The notes below the pieces were generated by a model that saw nothing but the letters and a program-made list of their open reading frames with translations, had not been told where the DNA came from and searched no databases. From NCBI RefSeq assembly GCF_029094545.1, contig NZ_CP117835.1, positions 1,220,001 to 1,284,000 on the forward strand: a stretch of DNA of 64,000 nt, in the 5' to 3' direction. How positions within the stretch are numbered: the stretch's first letter is position 1; each line of letters starts with the position of its first letter. Source of the DNA: Alkalihalophilus pseudofirmus. GTDB taxonomy: Bacteria > Bacillota > Bacilli > Bacillales > Bacillaceae_D. The position numbers and the translations under genes are program-made. Positions 26,975 to 35,211 of this stretch are shown here, one piece after another.

Positions 26975-28093
26975 ATGATTAATGAAAAACGTTTAGTAGA
27001 TGAATTTTTAGAGCTTGTACAAATTGATTCAGAAACAAAGTTTGAAGCGGAAATTGCACCGATTTTGACAGAAAAATTCACTTCTCTTGGAGTAGAGGTA
27101 GTTGAAGATGATGCAGCTGATAAAACAGACCACAGTGCAGGAAACCTCATTTGTACATTACCGGGAACAAAAGATGGGGTAGATGCAATTTATTTCACTT
27201 CTCATATGGATACAGTTGTACCAGGTAAGGGAGTTAAGCCGTCAATTAAAGATGGATATGTTGTCACAGACGGAACAACGATTTTAGGTGCTGATGATAA
27301 AGCGGGTATTGCAGCGATGCTTGAAGGGATCCGCGTGCTTAAAGAACAAAATATCGAACACGGGACGATTCAATTTATTATTACGGTCGGAGAAGAATCT
27401 GGACTTGTAGGTGCAAAAGCAATGGATCCTGCTCATCTAAAAGCGAAATACGGCTTTGCGCTAGATAGTGATGGACCTGTAGGTAATATTATTGTAGCGG
27501 CACCAACACAAGCAAAAGTTAAAGCCGTTGTACACGGCAAGACTGCACATGCCGGTGTTGCTCCAGAGAAGGGGATTTCAGCTATTACAGTGGCAGCAAA
27601 AGCAATCTCAAAAATGCCTTTAGGTCGAATTGACGAAGAAACGACAGCAAATATCGGCCGTTTTGAAGGGGGAAGTCAAACGAATATCGTGTGCGATCAC
27701 GTGGCTATTTTGGCGGAAGCCCGTTCTTTGGTGAATGAAAAAATGGAAGCGCAAGTAGCGAAAATGAAAGAAGCGTTTGAACAAACGGCTAAGGAAATGG
27801 GTACAAAAGCTGACGTTGAAATTGATGTGATGTATCCAGGGTTTAAGCTAGGTGATGGTGATGAAGTTGTTGAAGTGGCTAAACGTGCAATGACAGCGAT
27901 TGGCCGTACACCGGAATTACTTCAAAGCGGCGGAGGAAGTGATGCAAATATCTTCGCAGGACACGGAGTGCCGACTGTTAACCTTGCTGTAGGTTACGAA
28001 GAGATCCATACAAAGAATGAAAGAATGCCGATTAAAGAGCTTGTGAAGTTATCAGAAGCAGTAGTAGCGGTAGTAAAAGAAGCGGCAAAATAA
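26975..28093 (+). CDS. M20 family peptidase (peptidase T-like, YqjE)
   Basis: 372 residues. Di-zinc aminopeptidase family: His77 and Asp79 (FTSHMDTV), bridging Asp107 (LGADDKAG), Glu140-Glu141 (TVGEESG), Asp164 (LDSDG) and a C-terminal His in GYEEIHTKNE. Lid domain between about 175 and 290. It is the YqjE tripeptidase-like type. Start is the ATG at 26975, 8 bases after GGAGG; the upstream TTG in frame lies inside that site. Cytoplasmic. Confidence 0.9.
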   Translation: MINEKRLVDEFLELVQIDSETKFEAEIAPILTEKFTSLGVEVVEDDAADKTDHSAGNLICTLPGTKDGVDAIYFTSHMDTVVPGKGVKPSIKDGYVVTDGTTILGADDKAGIAAMLEGIRVLKEQNIEHGTIQFIITVGEESGLVGAKAMDPAHLKAKYGFALDSDGPVGNIIVAAPTQAKVKAVVHGKTAHAGVAPEKGISAITVAAKAISKMPLGRIDEETTANIGRFEGGSQTNIVCDHVAILAEARSLVNEKMEAQVAKMKEAFEQTAKEMGTKADVEIDVMYPGFKLGDGDEVVEVAKRAMTAIGRTPELLQSGGGSDANIFAGHGVPTVNLAVGYEEIHTKNERMPIKELVKLSEAVVAVVKEAAK

Positions 28094-28108
28094 TTAAGGG
28101 GTAAAGAG

Positions 28109-28143
28109 ACCGGTGGACTTAAGAAGATTCATCGGTTTTTTTC
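28109..28143 (+). terminator. Terminator after the M20 peptidase gene
   Basis: 9-bp stem ACCGGTGGA / TTCATCGGT with two wobbles and T7. Confidence 0.7.
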
Positions 28144-28177
28144 TATTTATAGGGAATCTTACATACATAAAAGAGGG

Positions 28178-28247
28178 CCAGATGATGTTAATTGTTTGTA
28201 TGGTTTATAAATAAACAAACACGAGCAATCATGCAATCATCACCTGG
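28178..28247. other. Long imperfect inverted repeat in a non-coding stretch
   Basis: The 290 bases between the peptidase and the small minus-strand gene hold no gene. Arms CCAGATGATG and CATCACCTGG enclose a second inverted pair, GTTTGT / ACAAAC, giving a hairpin-like region about 70 bases long. A further nested pair (TCGGCA, GACTAT/ATAGTC, TTGCCGA) lies at 28305-28344. Function unknown; could be terminators of the small gene or a degenerate small element. Confidence 0.4.
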
Positions 28248-28385
28248 TATACCTCGAAAACTTACTATCTATACTATAGCTCAAAGAAGTTTTTCTGGGA
28301 TGTTTCGGCAGAAAGAGATAACGACTATATAGTCATTTTGCCGATCGTGCGGAATATTGCGTGGGTCCATACATTTGGATAAGTT

Positions 28386-28592
28386 CTAGTGTAAAAATGG
28401 CGATTGTTGCGGTGAATACCGTCCGAATTCTATGCTTTCTAACACCATTTCCTCACTGTCACCGATTATAGATGCAATTTGTGCAATCGTAGGTGACTTG
28501 GCATGTTCCTTTTTATATGCGTGGAGGAGAACGACAATGCGGTCGAATACATCGGCATAGCGCTGATCACATTTCAACTGATAGTGGGTCAT
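28386..28592 (-). CDS. YqzH-like small protein with a sigma region 3-like helical motif
   Basis: 68 residues, placed just ahead of polY1 as is YqzH in B. subtilis, hence the name by context. From about 23 to 57 it reads LHAYKKEHAKSPTIAQIASI then IGDSEEMVLESIEFG, strikingly like sigma-70 region 3 (REPT-x-x-EIA-x-x-LG-x-s-x-E-x-V). A GGAGGTGT site precedes the ATG. No other domain. It may bind core polymerase or DNA; this is inference. The stop precedes a non-coding zone with hairpins. Confidence 0.72.
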   Translation of the reverse strand: MTHYQLKCDQRYADVFDRIVVLLHAYKKEHAKSPTIAQIASIIGDSEEMVLESIEFGRYSPQQSPFLH

Positions 28593-28713
28593 AATAAGAC
28601 ACCTCCAATTTGCAGGCTTTCGACAAAAACCTTATCGTTTCGCCTGCTACTTTAACCTTATCTGAAATATACATGAAAGGCAATGTTTTTTTAAATAAAA
28701 TCGCAAAAAAATA

Positions 28714-28743
28714 TTGACTTATACTTTGTATCCTTGGTATGAT
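28714..28743 (+). promoter_or_regulatory. SigmaA promoter upstream of polY1
   Basis: TTGACT, 18 bases, TATGAT, a strong match. It lies 144 bases before polY1 and gives a leader of some 130 bases with no other gene. A second, SOS-like site is further downstream. Confidence 0.6.
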
Positions 28744-28842
28744 ACTAGTTTTGGCGAAAATTAAAAAAGTATGAGAATGGATTCTTTTAATTAAAATTGG
28801 TGATGGTACAGCAATTATTTTAGGACCAATAACTTTTAAAAA

Positions 28843-28862
28843 CGAACATTCTTTCGTATAAT
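28843..28862 (+). promoter_or_regulatory. LexA-like box and -10 element of polY1
   Basis: CGAACATTCTTTCG (28843-28856) matches the B. subtilis LexA/DinR box CGAACRNRYGTTCG at 12 of 14 positions and is followed at once by TATAAT (28857-28862). A repressor there would block the proximal promoter. The -35 is weak. Confidence 0.45.
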
Positions 28863-28886
28863 TAAGTGTAAAGGAGTGGGATCATC

Positions 28887-30131
28887 ATGAATCAAAGAAG
28901 AGTTATTTTTCATATTGATATGAATAGCTTCTATGCCTCTGTGGAAATGTCATATGATCCCACTTTACTAGGAAAACCTCTTGCGATTGCTGGAAATGTA
29001 GAAGAGCGTCGCGGAATTATTGTCACCAGCAGTTATGAGGCTCGTGCAAAAGGGGTTAAAACAACGATGCCAGTTTGGAAGGCCCTTCGTCTTTGTCCGG
29101 ACTTAGAGTTAAGAAGACCAAATTTTGAGCGGTACAAAGAATCGTCCCGTGCTTTATTTGAGTTATTAAGAGAATACACTCCGCTTGTTCAGCCAGTATC
29201 AATTGATGAAGGGTATTTGGATGTAACAGCGTATCTGTCCAAAATACACCCTCTGCATTTGGCCGCAGAAATTCAACGCCGTATTAAAGTAGAGCTTGAT
29301 TTGCCATGTAGTATTGGTATTGCCCCAAATAAGTTTTTGGCAAAGATGGCAAGTGACATGAAAAAGCCTAATGGCATTACCATTTTGAGAAAACGAGATA
29401 TGAAAGAGAAGTTATGGCCTTTGCCAATTGGTGAGATGCATGGGATTGGAAGGCGCACTGTAGAAAAGTGGGAAAAGAAAGGGATCAAAACAATTGGTGA
29501 TCTGGCACATGCTCAAATGGGAGATGTTCAAGCCTGGTTTGGAACAAACGGCCGAAAGCTTCACGAACGAGCAAATGGTATTGATCATCGCCCGGTAGAC
29601 CCTGAAGCGATCTACGAATTTAAAACAATTGGCCATTCAACCACCTTAAAGCAAAATACTAAAAACATGGCGGTGATTGATCAAACGTTGAAGCAGTTAT
29701 CCCAATCAGTCTCAAGGCGCCTTGAAAAAAAGCAAGTCTTTGCAAGAGGGGTCCAGCTGACGATCCGCTATCATGATTGGCAAACGATTACGAGAAGCCA
29801 GAAGCTCTCAAATCCTGCTCAAAAGCCTGAAGATCTCTATAAACAAGCTAAACAAATTTTCCTAAAAGCATGGAACCAAGAATCTGTCCGCTTACTAGGT
29901 ATCAGCACATACGATTTGATTGAGCAGCAATATGCTTATAAGCAACTCGATCTCTTTCATTATCAAGATGACATAAAAGAAGAAAAGCTTTCTCATTTAG
30001 TTAAGGAAGTGCATGAGAAATTCGGAGAGCAGGCACTGCAAAAAGGATTGTCTGGCAAATGGAAAAGAAAAGAAGTAGCATCAACTGAAGAAGGGACGAG
30101 TTTTAGCAAAGATTTTCTAGAACCAGAATAA
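28887..30131 (+). CDS. polY1: DNA polymerase IV (Y family, DinB/PolY1)
   Basis: 414 residues. Translesion DNA polymerase; active-site carboxylates Asp11 (FHIDMNSFYASVE), Asp107-Glu108 (SIDEGYLD); helix-hairpin-helix motif around 175-205 (GIGRRTVEKWEKKGIKTIGDL); little-finger domain to about 345. A sliding-clamp motif QLDLF is at 353-357, followed by an unusual basic, Ser/Thr-rich tail of 57 residues. YqjH-type by position. SD AAAGGAG. The last three codons are in the terminator stem. Confidence 0.94.
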   Translation: MNQRRVIFHIDMNSFYASVEMSYDPTLLGKPLAIAGNVEERRGIIVTSSYEARAKGVKTTMPVWKALRLCPDLELRRPNFERYKESSRALFELLREYTPLVQPVSIDEGYLDVTAYLSKIHPLHLAAEIQRRIKVELDLPCSIGIAPNKFLAKMASDMKKPNGITILRKRDMKEKLWPLPIGEMHGIGRRTVEKWEKKGIKTIGDLAHAQMGDVQAWFGTNGRKLHERANGIDHRPVDPEAIYEFKTIGHSTTLKQNTKNMAVIDQTLKQLSQSVSRRLEKKQVFARGVQLTIRYHDWQTITRSQKLSNPAQKPEDLYKQAKQIFLKAWNQESVRLLGISTYDLIEQQYAYKQLDLFHYQDDIKEEKLSHLVKEVHEKFGEQALQKGLSGKWKRKEVASTEEGTSFSKDFLEPE

Positions 30132-30148
30132 TTCTGGTTCTTTTTTTT
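30120..30148 (+). terminator. Terminator overlapping the end of polY1
   Basis: 10-bp perfect stem GAACCAGAAT / ATTCTGGTTC around a single A, then T8; the polY1 stop is at the tip. Confidence 0.85.
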
Positions 30149-30166
30149 GTTTTAAGAATGCCCATG

Positions 30167-30192
30167 TAAGATGGGCAAGGACGTGCCGATAT
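30167..30192 (+). promoter_or_regulatory. SigmaD (flagellar) promoter
   Basis: TAAG, 14 bases, GCCGATAT. This fits the B. subtilis sigmaD consensus (TAAA, 14-15 bases, GCCGATAT) with one mismatch in the -35 and a perfect -10. It lies 62 bases upstream of the ylqG-like start and would drive the flagellar island to hag and possibly yaaR. Confidence 0.75.
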
Positions 30193-30253
30193 AAAGAATA
30201 AGAATATAAAAGGTCGATGGATAATCGAAACGAAGACCGGGAGCGTGAGCCAC

Positions 30254-32896
30254 ATGCAAGTCAATCACCTGCAGCAAATTCAAAATCAACAGCCAGAGCG
30301 GGCTATACCGTTACGTGAAGGTGATGTATATAAAGCAACAGTAAAAGAGAGAAAAGATCATAATGAAGCGCTTATCAGTATTAGAGGAAGAGAGGTCCTG
30401 ACAAGGTTTGAAGGGGGCGTACCCTCGGGTGAGCGAGTGACGATACAAGTTGATCAAGTAAAAGAAGCTCATATCAATGTTCGAGCGGTTAATGAGGAGC
30501 CGCGCGCAGCTACTCAAGCAATCAACCAAAATAGAGATACGTTGAATCAAACACTGCAAAATTTAGGTTCGAAAAATCCCACACCTGCGATGAGAGAAGC
30601 AGCGCAGGCCCTAATGGATAAAGGCGTTCCGCTTACTAGAGAGGGTGTGGCCGAATTAGACCGGTTTCTTAGAAGCGGTGATGCAGCAAATAGACTAGAG
30701 ACAGTTAAGGCGTTAGCGAATAAGCGATTGGAAGTAACGTCGACTCATTTACGAAGTGTCCACGAAGCATTACACGGACGCCCATATACACATGTGTTAA
30801 ATGATCTCGCAAAGGAAGTGGATCCTGAATTTAAAGTGGAGCCAAGGGAACGGACGTCAGAAGGAAGGCAAGAGCTGCCAGCAAGGAACGGCGAACCTTT
30901 AGGCAGCAACCAAAACGGGAGAATGTCTCCTGATTATTTGCGTCAAATACGTCAAATGATTCAGCAGGATGCATCAATAGAGCGAGCTGTTCAAACGGCA
31001 AGAAGCCAAGTCGTTCAACATCCGGAGACATCACGTGAGGCAGCTCAGTTAGTGGAACGCTCAACAACTGAAGCCGCTCATTTAACGAAAGTCGCCAAAG
31101 AGCGGGTGCAGGAGGCGGTAAGTCAGGTGCTGCGCCAATCTAGCGGCATTGACAGTCAAATCAATCGTGAGCTGCAAGCGATCAGCCAAGCAGGAGGTTC
31201 GATTGAGGATACTGTTGAAATGATCCGCACAGCACGTAGCAGCCAAGAACTCTCTACCGCTCATCAGCAGCTAGTGGATAAGGCAGTAGCACAAGCAGCT
31301 CAATTAATTCAAGCTGGTCGAGAACAAATGATTCAAGCCCTTACTAAAAGCGAAGAATTGATCCAGTCGAATGTAAATGGGACAAGTAATTTGAATTCCA
31401 TTCAGTCGAACTCTTTAGGCAGTGCATTGATGGATGCGGGCAAAGCCCTTCAGCAGGAGCCGAATATACAACGTGTTATTCAAATGATTGAAACGTCACT
31501 ACTGAACCACCCTGAAATACCTAGAGAGACCCAAAAACAGCTTGGTGAAGCTTTAATAAAAGCAGCAGATGCAGTCAATAACGGTAGAGAAATGAGAGCA
31601 AGGCAATTTTTGAGCCAGGCTTTACTAGAAGTAGAATCGTTAAAAGCGGGTGTGGACTCTAATCAGTTTAGTCCTAATCAGACTGGATCAATTCAAAGTG
31701 GAGCCAGCTTACTGGGGGCGGATCAATATATTCAAAATGAGGTTTATCAAACGAGTCTAGAAGCAGCAAGCAAAAATATTGCTGTCACAACGGTTACTGA
31801 AAAATTAGCCGAAGCTGCCCAGACGTTTAAACAATTTCAACGTGAGATCAGCCGGACATTAGACCAAATCATTCGTCGTACAGAACAGTTCAAACAGCAT
31901 GCAGAACCGTCTACCAAACCGTTGCTTGAAAGTACAATCAAAAAGTTAGATCATGCGATTCTTCGGTCTGAAATGATGCTTTTAACCGATATGAAGACAG
32001 AGAGAAGTTTAATGCAAGCCAGCAGCCAGCTTCAAGAAGCGAAAAAGCTGTTATCAAAAGGGCTTCATGAACAGGCTAATCAAATCGTAAAAGAGGTAAA
32101 GCAGCTAGTAGAAAGGCTAAACTTCCAGCCCTCAGAAACAAAAGTGAAGCATTACGTAGCGCTAAATGAACGCGCGGGCCAAGAAGGCCGGACTCCTTCT
32201 CAGATTCTCTCGCAGCAGTATAGTGAACATGCTCGTTCTCCGATCCAAGAAGGGTCGCCGCGTGCCATGTTTGAGATGATCAGAGGAATGGGGTTAAATC
32301 GTGATAGTGAGATTGCCCAGCAATTAGCAGCGGCAAAAGAGCATACTGAAATAAATGAACGTAATGTGAAAGCGACTCTTATGCAGATTGCTCGCGGTGA
32401 AGAAGAAGGCACTCGTTTAAATCAATTAGCGAATCAAGCCTTAAATAATATGACAGGTCAGCAATTATTAAGCAGGTCTGACCAACAAGCAAACATGCAA
32501 AGTTTATTTTTCAATTTACCGATGCTGCTTCAAAATAAAGTAGAGAACTTACAAGTGTTTGTGAACTCACGTAATGAGGGAGAGAAGGTAGACTGGGAGA
32601 ATTGCAGTTTATTTTTCTTAATGGAAACTCCTAAGATGGGTGAAGTGGGAATCGCTATTTCAGCTGCAGATCGTCAATTGTCGGTTACGCTAAAAAATGA
32701 CGGAGAAGCCTTTGTGGAAAAAATGGCCCCTTTGGTTGATCAAGCAGTAGAAAAGTTATCAGCGATAGGCTATTCAATCAAAGGTATTCAATATTCAAAG
32801 CTTAAACAAGACGAACAAGACCCAGCACTAGATCAAGTACAGAAAAAGGTCCAGACCCCTACGTTTACTGAGAAAGGATTTGACTTTAAAATATGA
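30254..32896 (+). CDS. YlqG-like long protein with a FliK-like C-terminal domain
   Basis: 880 residues. The start is the ATG at 30254 (GGGAG 10 bases upstream); the GTG at 30245 touches that site. N-terminal beta-rich region (about 20-80, VYKATVKERKDHNEALISIR), then a long Gln/Glu/Ala-rich helical, coiled-coil-like middle (90-770), then a compact C-terminal part (about 775-865) of the type FFLMETPKMGEVGIAIS..LSVTLKN, resembling the FliK hook-length control domain. Same order as ylqG-ylqH of B. subtilis, but here it leads a flagellar operon. Its TGA overlaps the next ATG. Confidence 0.75.
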   Translation: MQVNHLQQIQNQQPERAIPLREGDVYKATVKERKDHNEALISIRGREVLTRFEGGVPSGERVTIQVDQVKEAHINVRAVNEEPRAATQAINQNRDTLNQTLQNLGSKNPTPAMREAAQALMDKGVPLTREGVAELDRFLRSGDAANRLETVKALANKRLEVTSTHLRSVHEALHGRPYTHVLNDLAKEVDPEFKVEPRERTSEGRQELPARNGEPLGSNQNGRMSPDYLRQIRQMIQQDASIERAVQTARSQVVQHPETSREAAQLVERSTTEAAHLTKVAKERVQEAVSQVLRQSSGIDSQINRELQAISQAGGSIEDTVEMIRTARSSQELSTAHQQLVDKAVAQAAQLIQAGREQMIQALTKSEELIQSNVNGTSNLNSIQSNSLGSALMDAGKALQQEPNIQRVIQMIETSLLNHPEIPRETQKQLGEALIKAADAVNNGREMRARQFLSQALLEVESLKAGVDSNQFSPNQTGSIQSGASLLGADQYIQNEVYQTSLEAASKNIAVTTVTEKLAEAAQTFKQFQREISRTLDQIIRRTEQFKQHAEPSTKPLLESTIKKLDHAILRSEMMLLTDMKTERSLMQASSQLQEAKKLLSKGLHEQANQIVKEVKQLVERLNFQPSETKVKHYVALNERAGQEGRTPSQILSQQYSEHARSPIQEGSPRAMFEMIRGMGLNRDSEIAQQLAAAKEHTEINERNVKATLMQIARGEEEGTRLNQLANQALNNMTGQQLLSRSDQQANMQSLFFNLPMLLQNKVENLQVFVNSRNEGEKVDWENCSLFFLMETPKMGEVGIAISAADRQLSVTLKNDGEAFVEKMAPLVDQAVEKLSAIGYSIKGIQYSKLKQDEQDPALDQVQKKVQTPTFTEKGFDFKI

Positions 32897-33192
32897 TCGT
32901 TCAAAAACACTTTAACCAAACGAAGCGGCGGATTCAGAACGGACCAACAGCTGCTGTTATTCGCTATGATAAAGAAGACGGAAGTGCTCCAAAGGTGGTT
33001 GCACAAGGGAGGGGGCAGCTTGCGAATCAAATTATTCAGCTAGCCCATAAAAATGACATTCATATGCAAGAAGATGCGACACTCGTTTCGAATTTACTGG
33101 ACATGGATCTAGGCGATAATATTCCTCCTCAGCTTTATTCAGTTATGGCAGAAATCTTGCTGCTGATTGAAGATATGGAGAAAAACTATTAA
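32893..33192 (+). CDS. FlhB C-terminal domain-like protein (YlqH type)
   Basis: 99 residues matching the cytoplasmic domain of FlhB/YscU: NGPTAAVIRYDKEDGSAPKV, then VVAQGRGQLANQIIQLAHKN, then IPPQLYSVMAEILLLIE. The autocleavage site of full FlhB (NPTH) is replaced by NGPTAA, and no membrane part is present, so it is a stand-alone copy of the export-switch domain. Overlaps the ylqG-like gene (ATGA), so the two are coupled. FlhB's C domain binds FliK, and this gene lies next to a FliK-like one. Confidence 0.85.
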   Translation: MIVQKHFNQTKRRIQNGPTAAVIRYDKEDGSAPKVVAQGRGQLANQIIQLAHKNDIHMQEDATLVSNLLDMDLGDNIPPQLYSVMAEILLLIEDMEKNY

Positions 33193-33216
33193 ACAACGAT
33201 CGACATAAGTCGATAC
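33190..33216 (+). promoter_or_regulatory. Possible weak sigmaD promoter before fliS-hag
   Basis: TAAA, 16 bases, TCGATAC: a 2-mismatch version of the sigmaD -10 with one base extra spacing. Overlaps a 6-bp inverted repeat ATCGAC/GTCGAT (33199-33214). Could allow extra hag transcription. Confidence 0.3.
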
Positions 33217-33256
33217 TAATAGTGTCAAAAGAAAATGCAGACGGAGGTGGAAAGGT

Positions 33257-33682
33257 TTGACCACTTTCCTAACAAACGAAGCCCTTCATCAAAAGTCCTC
33301 TCAAGAATTGACAGCACTGTTGTATGAGGCTTGTTTAATGAACTTAGAAGATGCACTAGGAATGATTGATCAAAAAGAATATGTAGAAGCGAACGCAAAA
33401 CTGCAAAAAGCGAGTGATATCATTCATCGCCTAGGTGCTGGTATTAATTATGAAGCAGGGATCATTGCGGATCAGCTTGAGCAAGTATATAACTATGCGG
33501 CGGATAAAATTGTCGAAGCAAATATAAAAAAAGATAAAGCGATGATTGAAGAAGTCATTCAAATCATCGAATCGATCATGTTTTCATGGAATGAAGCGAT
33601 GAAATCGAAAAAAGATATACAGCCGAAAATGATGAAACAAAAGGCGAATGCATACGAGTCAACCGCCATTTACCAAGACTAA
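33257..33682 (+). CDS. fliS: Flagellar export chaperone FliS
   Basis: 141 residues, four-helix bundle. Binds the C-terminal end of flagellin and keeps it unfolded for export. Family features: SSQELTALLYEACLMNLEDA, then KLQKASDIIHRL and a C-terminal helix with SWNEAM. TTG start at 33257 with GGAGG 9 bases ahead. Stands directly upstream of hag (14 bases), an order different from B. subtilis, where fliS follows hag. Confidence 0.93.
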   Translation: MTTFLTNEALHQKSSQELTALLYEACLMNLEDALGMIDQKEYVEANAKLQKASDIIHRLGAGINYEAGIIADQLEQVYNYAADKIVEANIKKDKAMIEEVIQIIESIMFSWNEAMKSKKDIQPKMMKQKANAYESTAIYQD

Positions 33683-33696
33683 AGGAGCCTCCTAAA

Positions 33697-35100
33697 ATGA
33701 AAATTAATAATAATATTCAAGCGCTGAATGCTTATAGAAATCTATATCAAAACCAATTTCAAACGTCAAAAAACTTAGAGAAACTATCATCAGGCCTTCG
33801 AATTAACCGTGCTGCAGATGATGCAGCGGGCCTTGCAATCTCTGAAAAAATGCGTTCGCAAATCCGCGGCCTGAAAATGGCTGAACGTAATGCAATGGAC
33901 GGAATTTCACTAATGCAAACGTCAGAAGGAGCTATGCAGGAAGTACATACGATGCTGCAGCGCATGCGTGAATTAGCTGTCCAAGCAGCCAATGACACAA
34001 ACACTGAATACGACCGCGAACAAATTCAAAAAGAGATTGACCAGTTGAAGTTGGAGATAGATTCCATTTCAGAGAAGACAGAGTTTAATACGAGGAAGTT
34101 GTTGAATGGGTTTAGTGCTGTGTTGACGACTTATGGAAATGATGCGAATAAGATAAATCTAGTAGGCTTTCCTAAGGTGACAAATGCAAATTTGAAATCT
34201 GGAGATTATCAAGTTGAAGTTACTAATCCCACTGCTAAATATACTTTTACACAAAAATCAGCTGGGTTAGGTGCTGATGAAGCAACTGATGTAACATTTA
34301 CAGCAGCCCTTGGTGGGGATCAAGGAATGTTGTTTGGTGAATACACAATTATGATCCGTGAAGTTAACACTAATAGTAAAGATGCTAAGATTGAGATTTT
34401 GGATCCTAATGGTTTATCCATGGGAAATAAAGTAGTTAATATTGGTGAACATGATGACGCTGGTGAGATAGATATCTTTGGAATAACTATTGATACTTCT
34501 AAAATAAGCTCTGCTGGAACTGTTAAAGTTAAGATGGAAGTAGAAGCTGAAATCGTATTAAGAGATAATACTGATTCTGAAGATCCTACTGATATTCAAG
34601 CAGCAAGAAAATTAGTATCAAACAATGGATTATTTAAGCACGGGGGGATTGAGTATCAATTCAATACAAATATTAAAGATGATACCCTTGATTTTAATAT
34701 CACCAACAACGCTCTTTCCTTCCAAATCGGGCCTAACACGAACCAAAATGTAATGATTGATATCCCTCGTATGGACATTGTTACGTTAGGTATTGAGAAT
34801 ATTGATGTGCTTTCTAATGCGGGTGCTAACTCGGCCATCTTCCAACTCGATCAAGCGATCAACAAGCTTTCTGATGCTCGTGCGAAGCTTGGGGCAGTTC
34901 AGAACCGTATGGAGCATACAATCAACAACCTGCAAGTTACTCATGAGAACTTAACAGCTTCTGAGTCTCGTATTCGTGATGCGGATATGGCGCTTGAGAT
35001 GACGGAATTTACTCGTAACAATATTTTAAATCAATCAGCAACAGCGATGCTTGCGCAAGCGAATCAACTGCCGCAAGGTGTGCTTCAATTATTACAATAA
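33697..35100 (+). CDS. hag: Flagellin
   Basis: 467 residues, the filament subunit. N-terminal D0/D1 (about 1-140: NNNIQALNAYRN, SSGLRINRAADDAAGLAISE) and C-terminal D1/D0 (360-467, ending NQLPQGVLQLLQ) are typical. A variable centre of about 215 residues (140-355) lengthens it beyond the short B. subtilis Hag (about 300). The centre is beta-rich and acidic and uses more A/T-rich codons than the ends, from about base 34045. SD AAAGGAG at 7 bases overlaps the fliS stop region. Confidence 0.95.
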   Translation: MKINNNIQALNAYRNLYQNQFQTSKNLEKLSSGLRINRAADDAAGLAISEKMRSQIRGLKMAERNAMDGISLMQTSEGAMQEVHTMLQRMRELAVQAANDTNTEYDREQIQKEIDQLKLEIDSISEKTEFNTRKLLNGFSAVLTTYGNDANKINLVGFPKVTNANLKSGDYQVEVTNPTAKYTFTQKSAGLGADEATDVTFTAALGGDQGMLFGEYTIMIREVNTNSKDAKIEILDPNGLSMGNKVVNIGEHDDAGEIDIFGITIDTSKISSAGTVKVKMEVEAEIVLRDNTDSEDPTDIQAARKLVSNNGLFKHGGIEYQFNTNIKDDTLDFNITNNALSFQIGPNTNQNVMIDIPRMDIVTLGIENIDVLSNAGANSAIFQLDQAINKLSDARAKLGAVQNRMEHTINNLQVTHENLTASESRIRDADMALEMTEFTRNNILNQSATAMLAQANQLPQGVLQLLQ

Positions 35101-35111
35101 CGGAAATGGGA

Positions 35112-35145
35112 AGGCGGGGAGACTTAAGTCTTTTCGCTTTTTCTT
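35112..35145 (+). terminator. Terminator after hag
   Basis: 12-bp stem GCGGGGAGACTT / AAGTCTTTTCGC with three wobbles and a T run. Confidence 0.7.
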
Positions 35146-35211
35146 GTTTCATTACTTCCTATTTATGCTAAAATAACAGCACAGATAAGATCATGGTGAG
35201 GACGTGAGATC

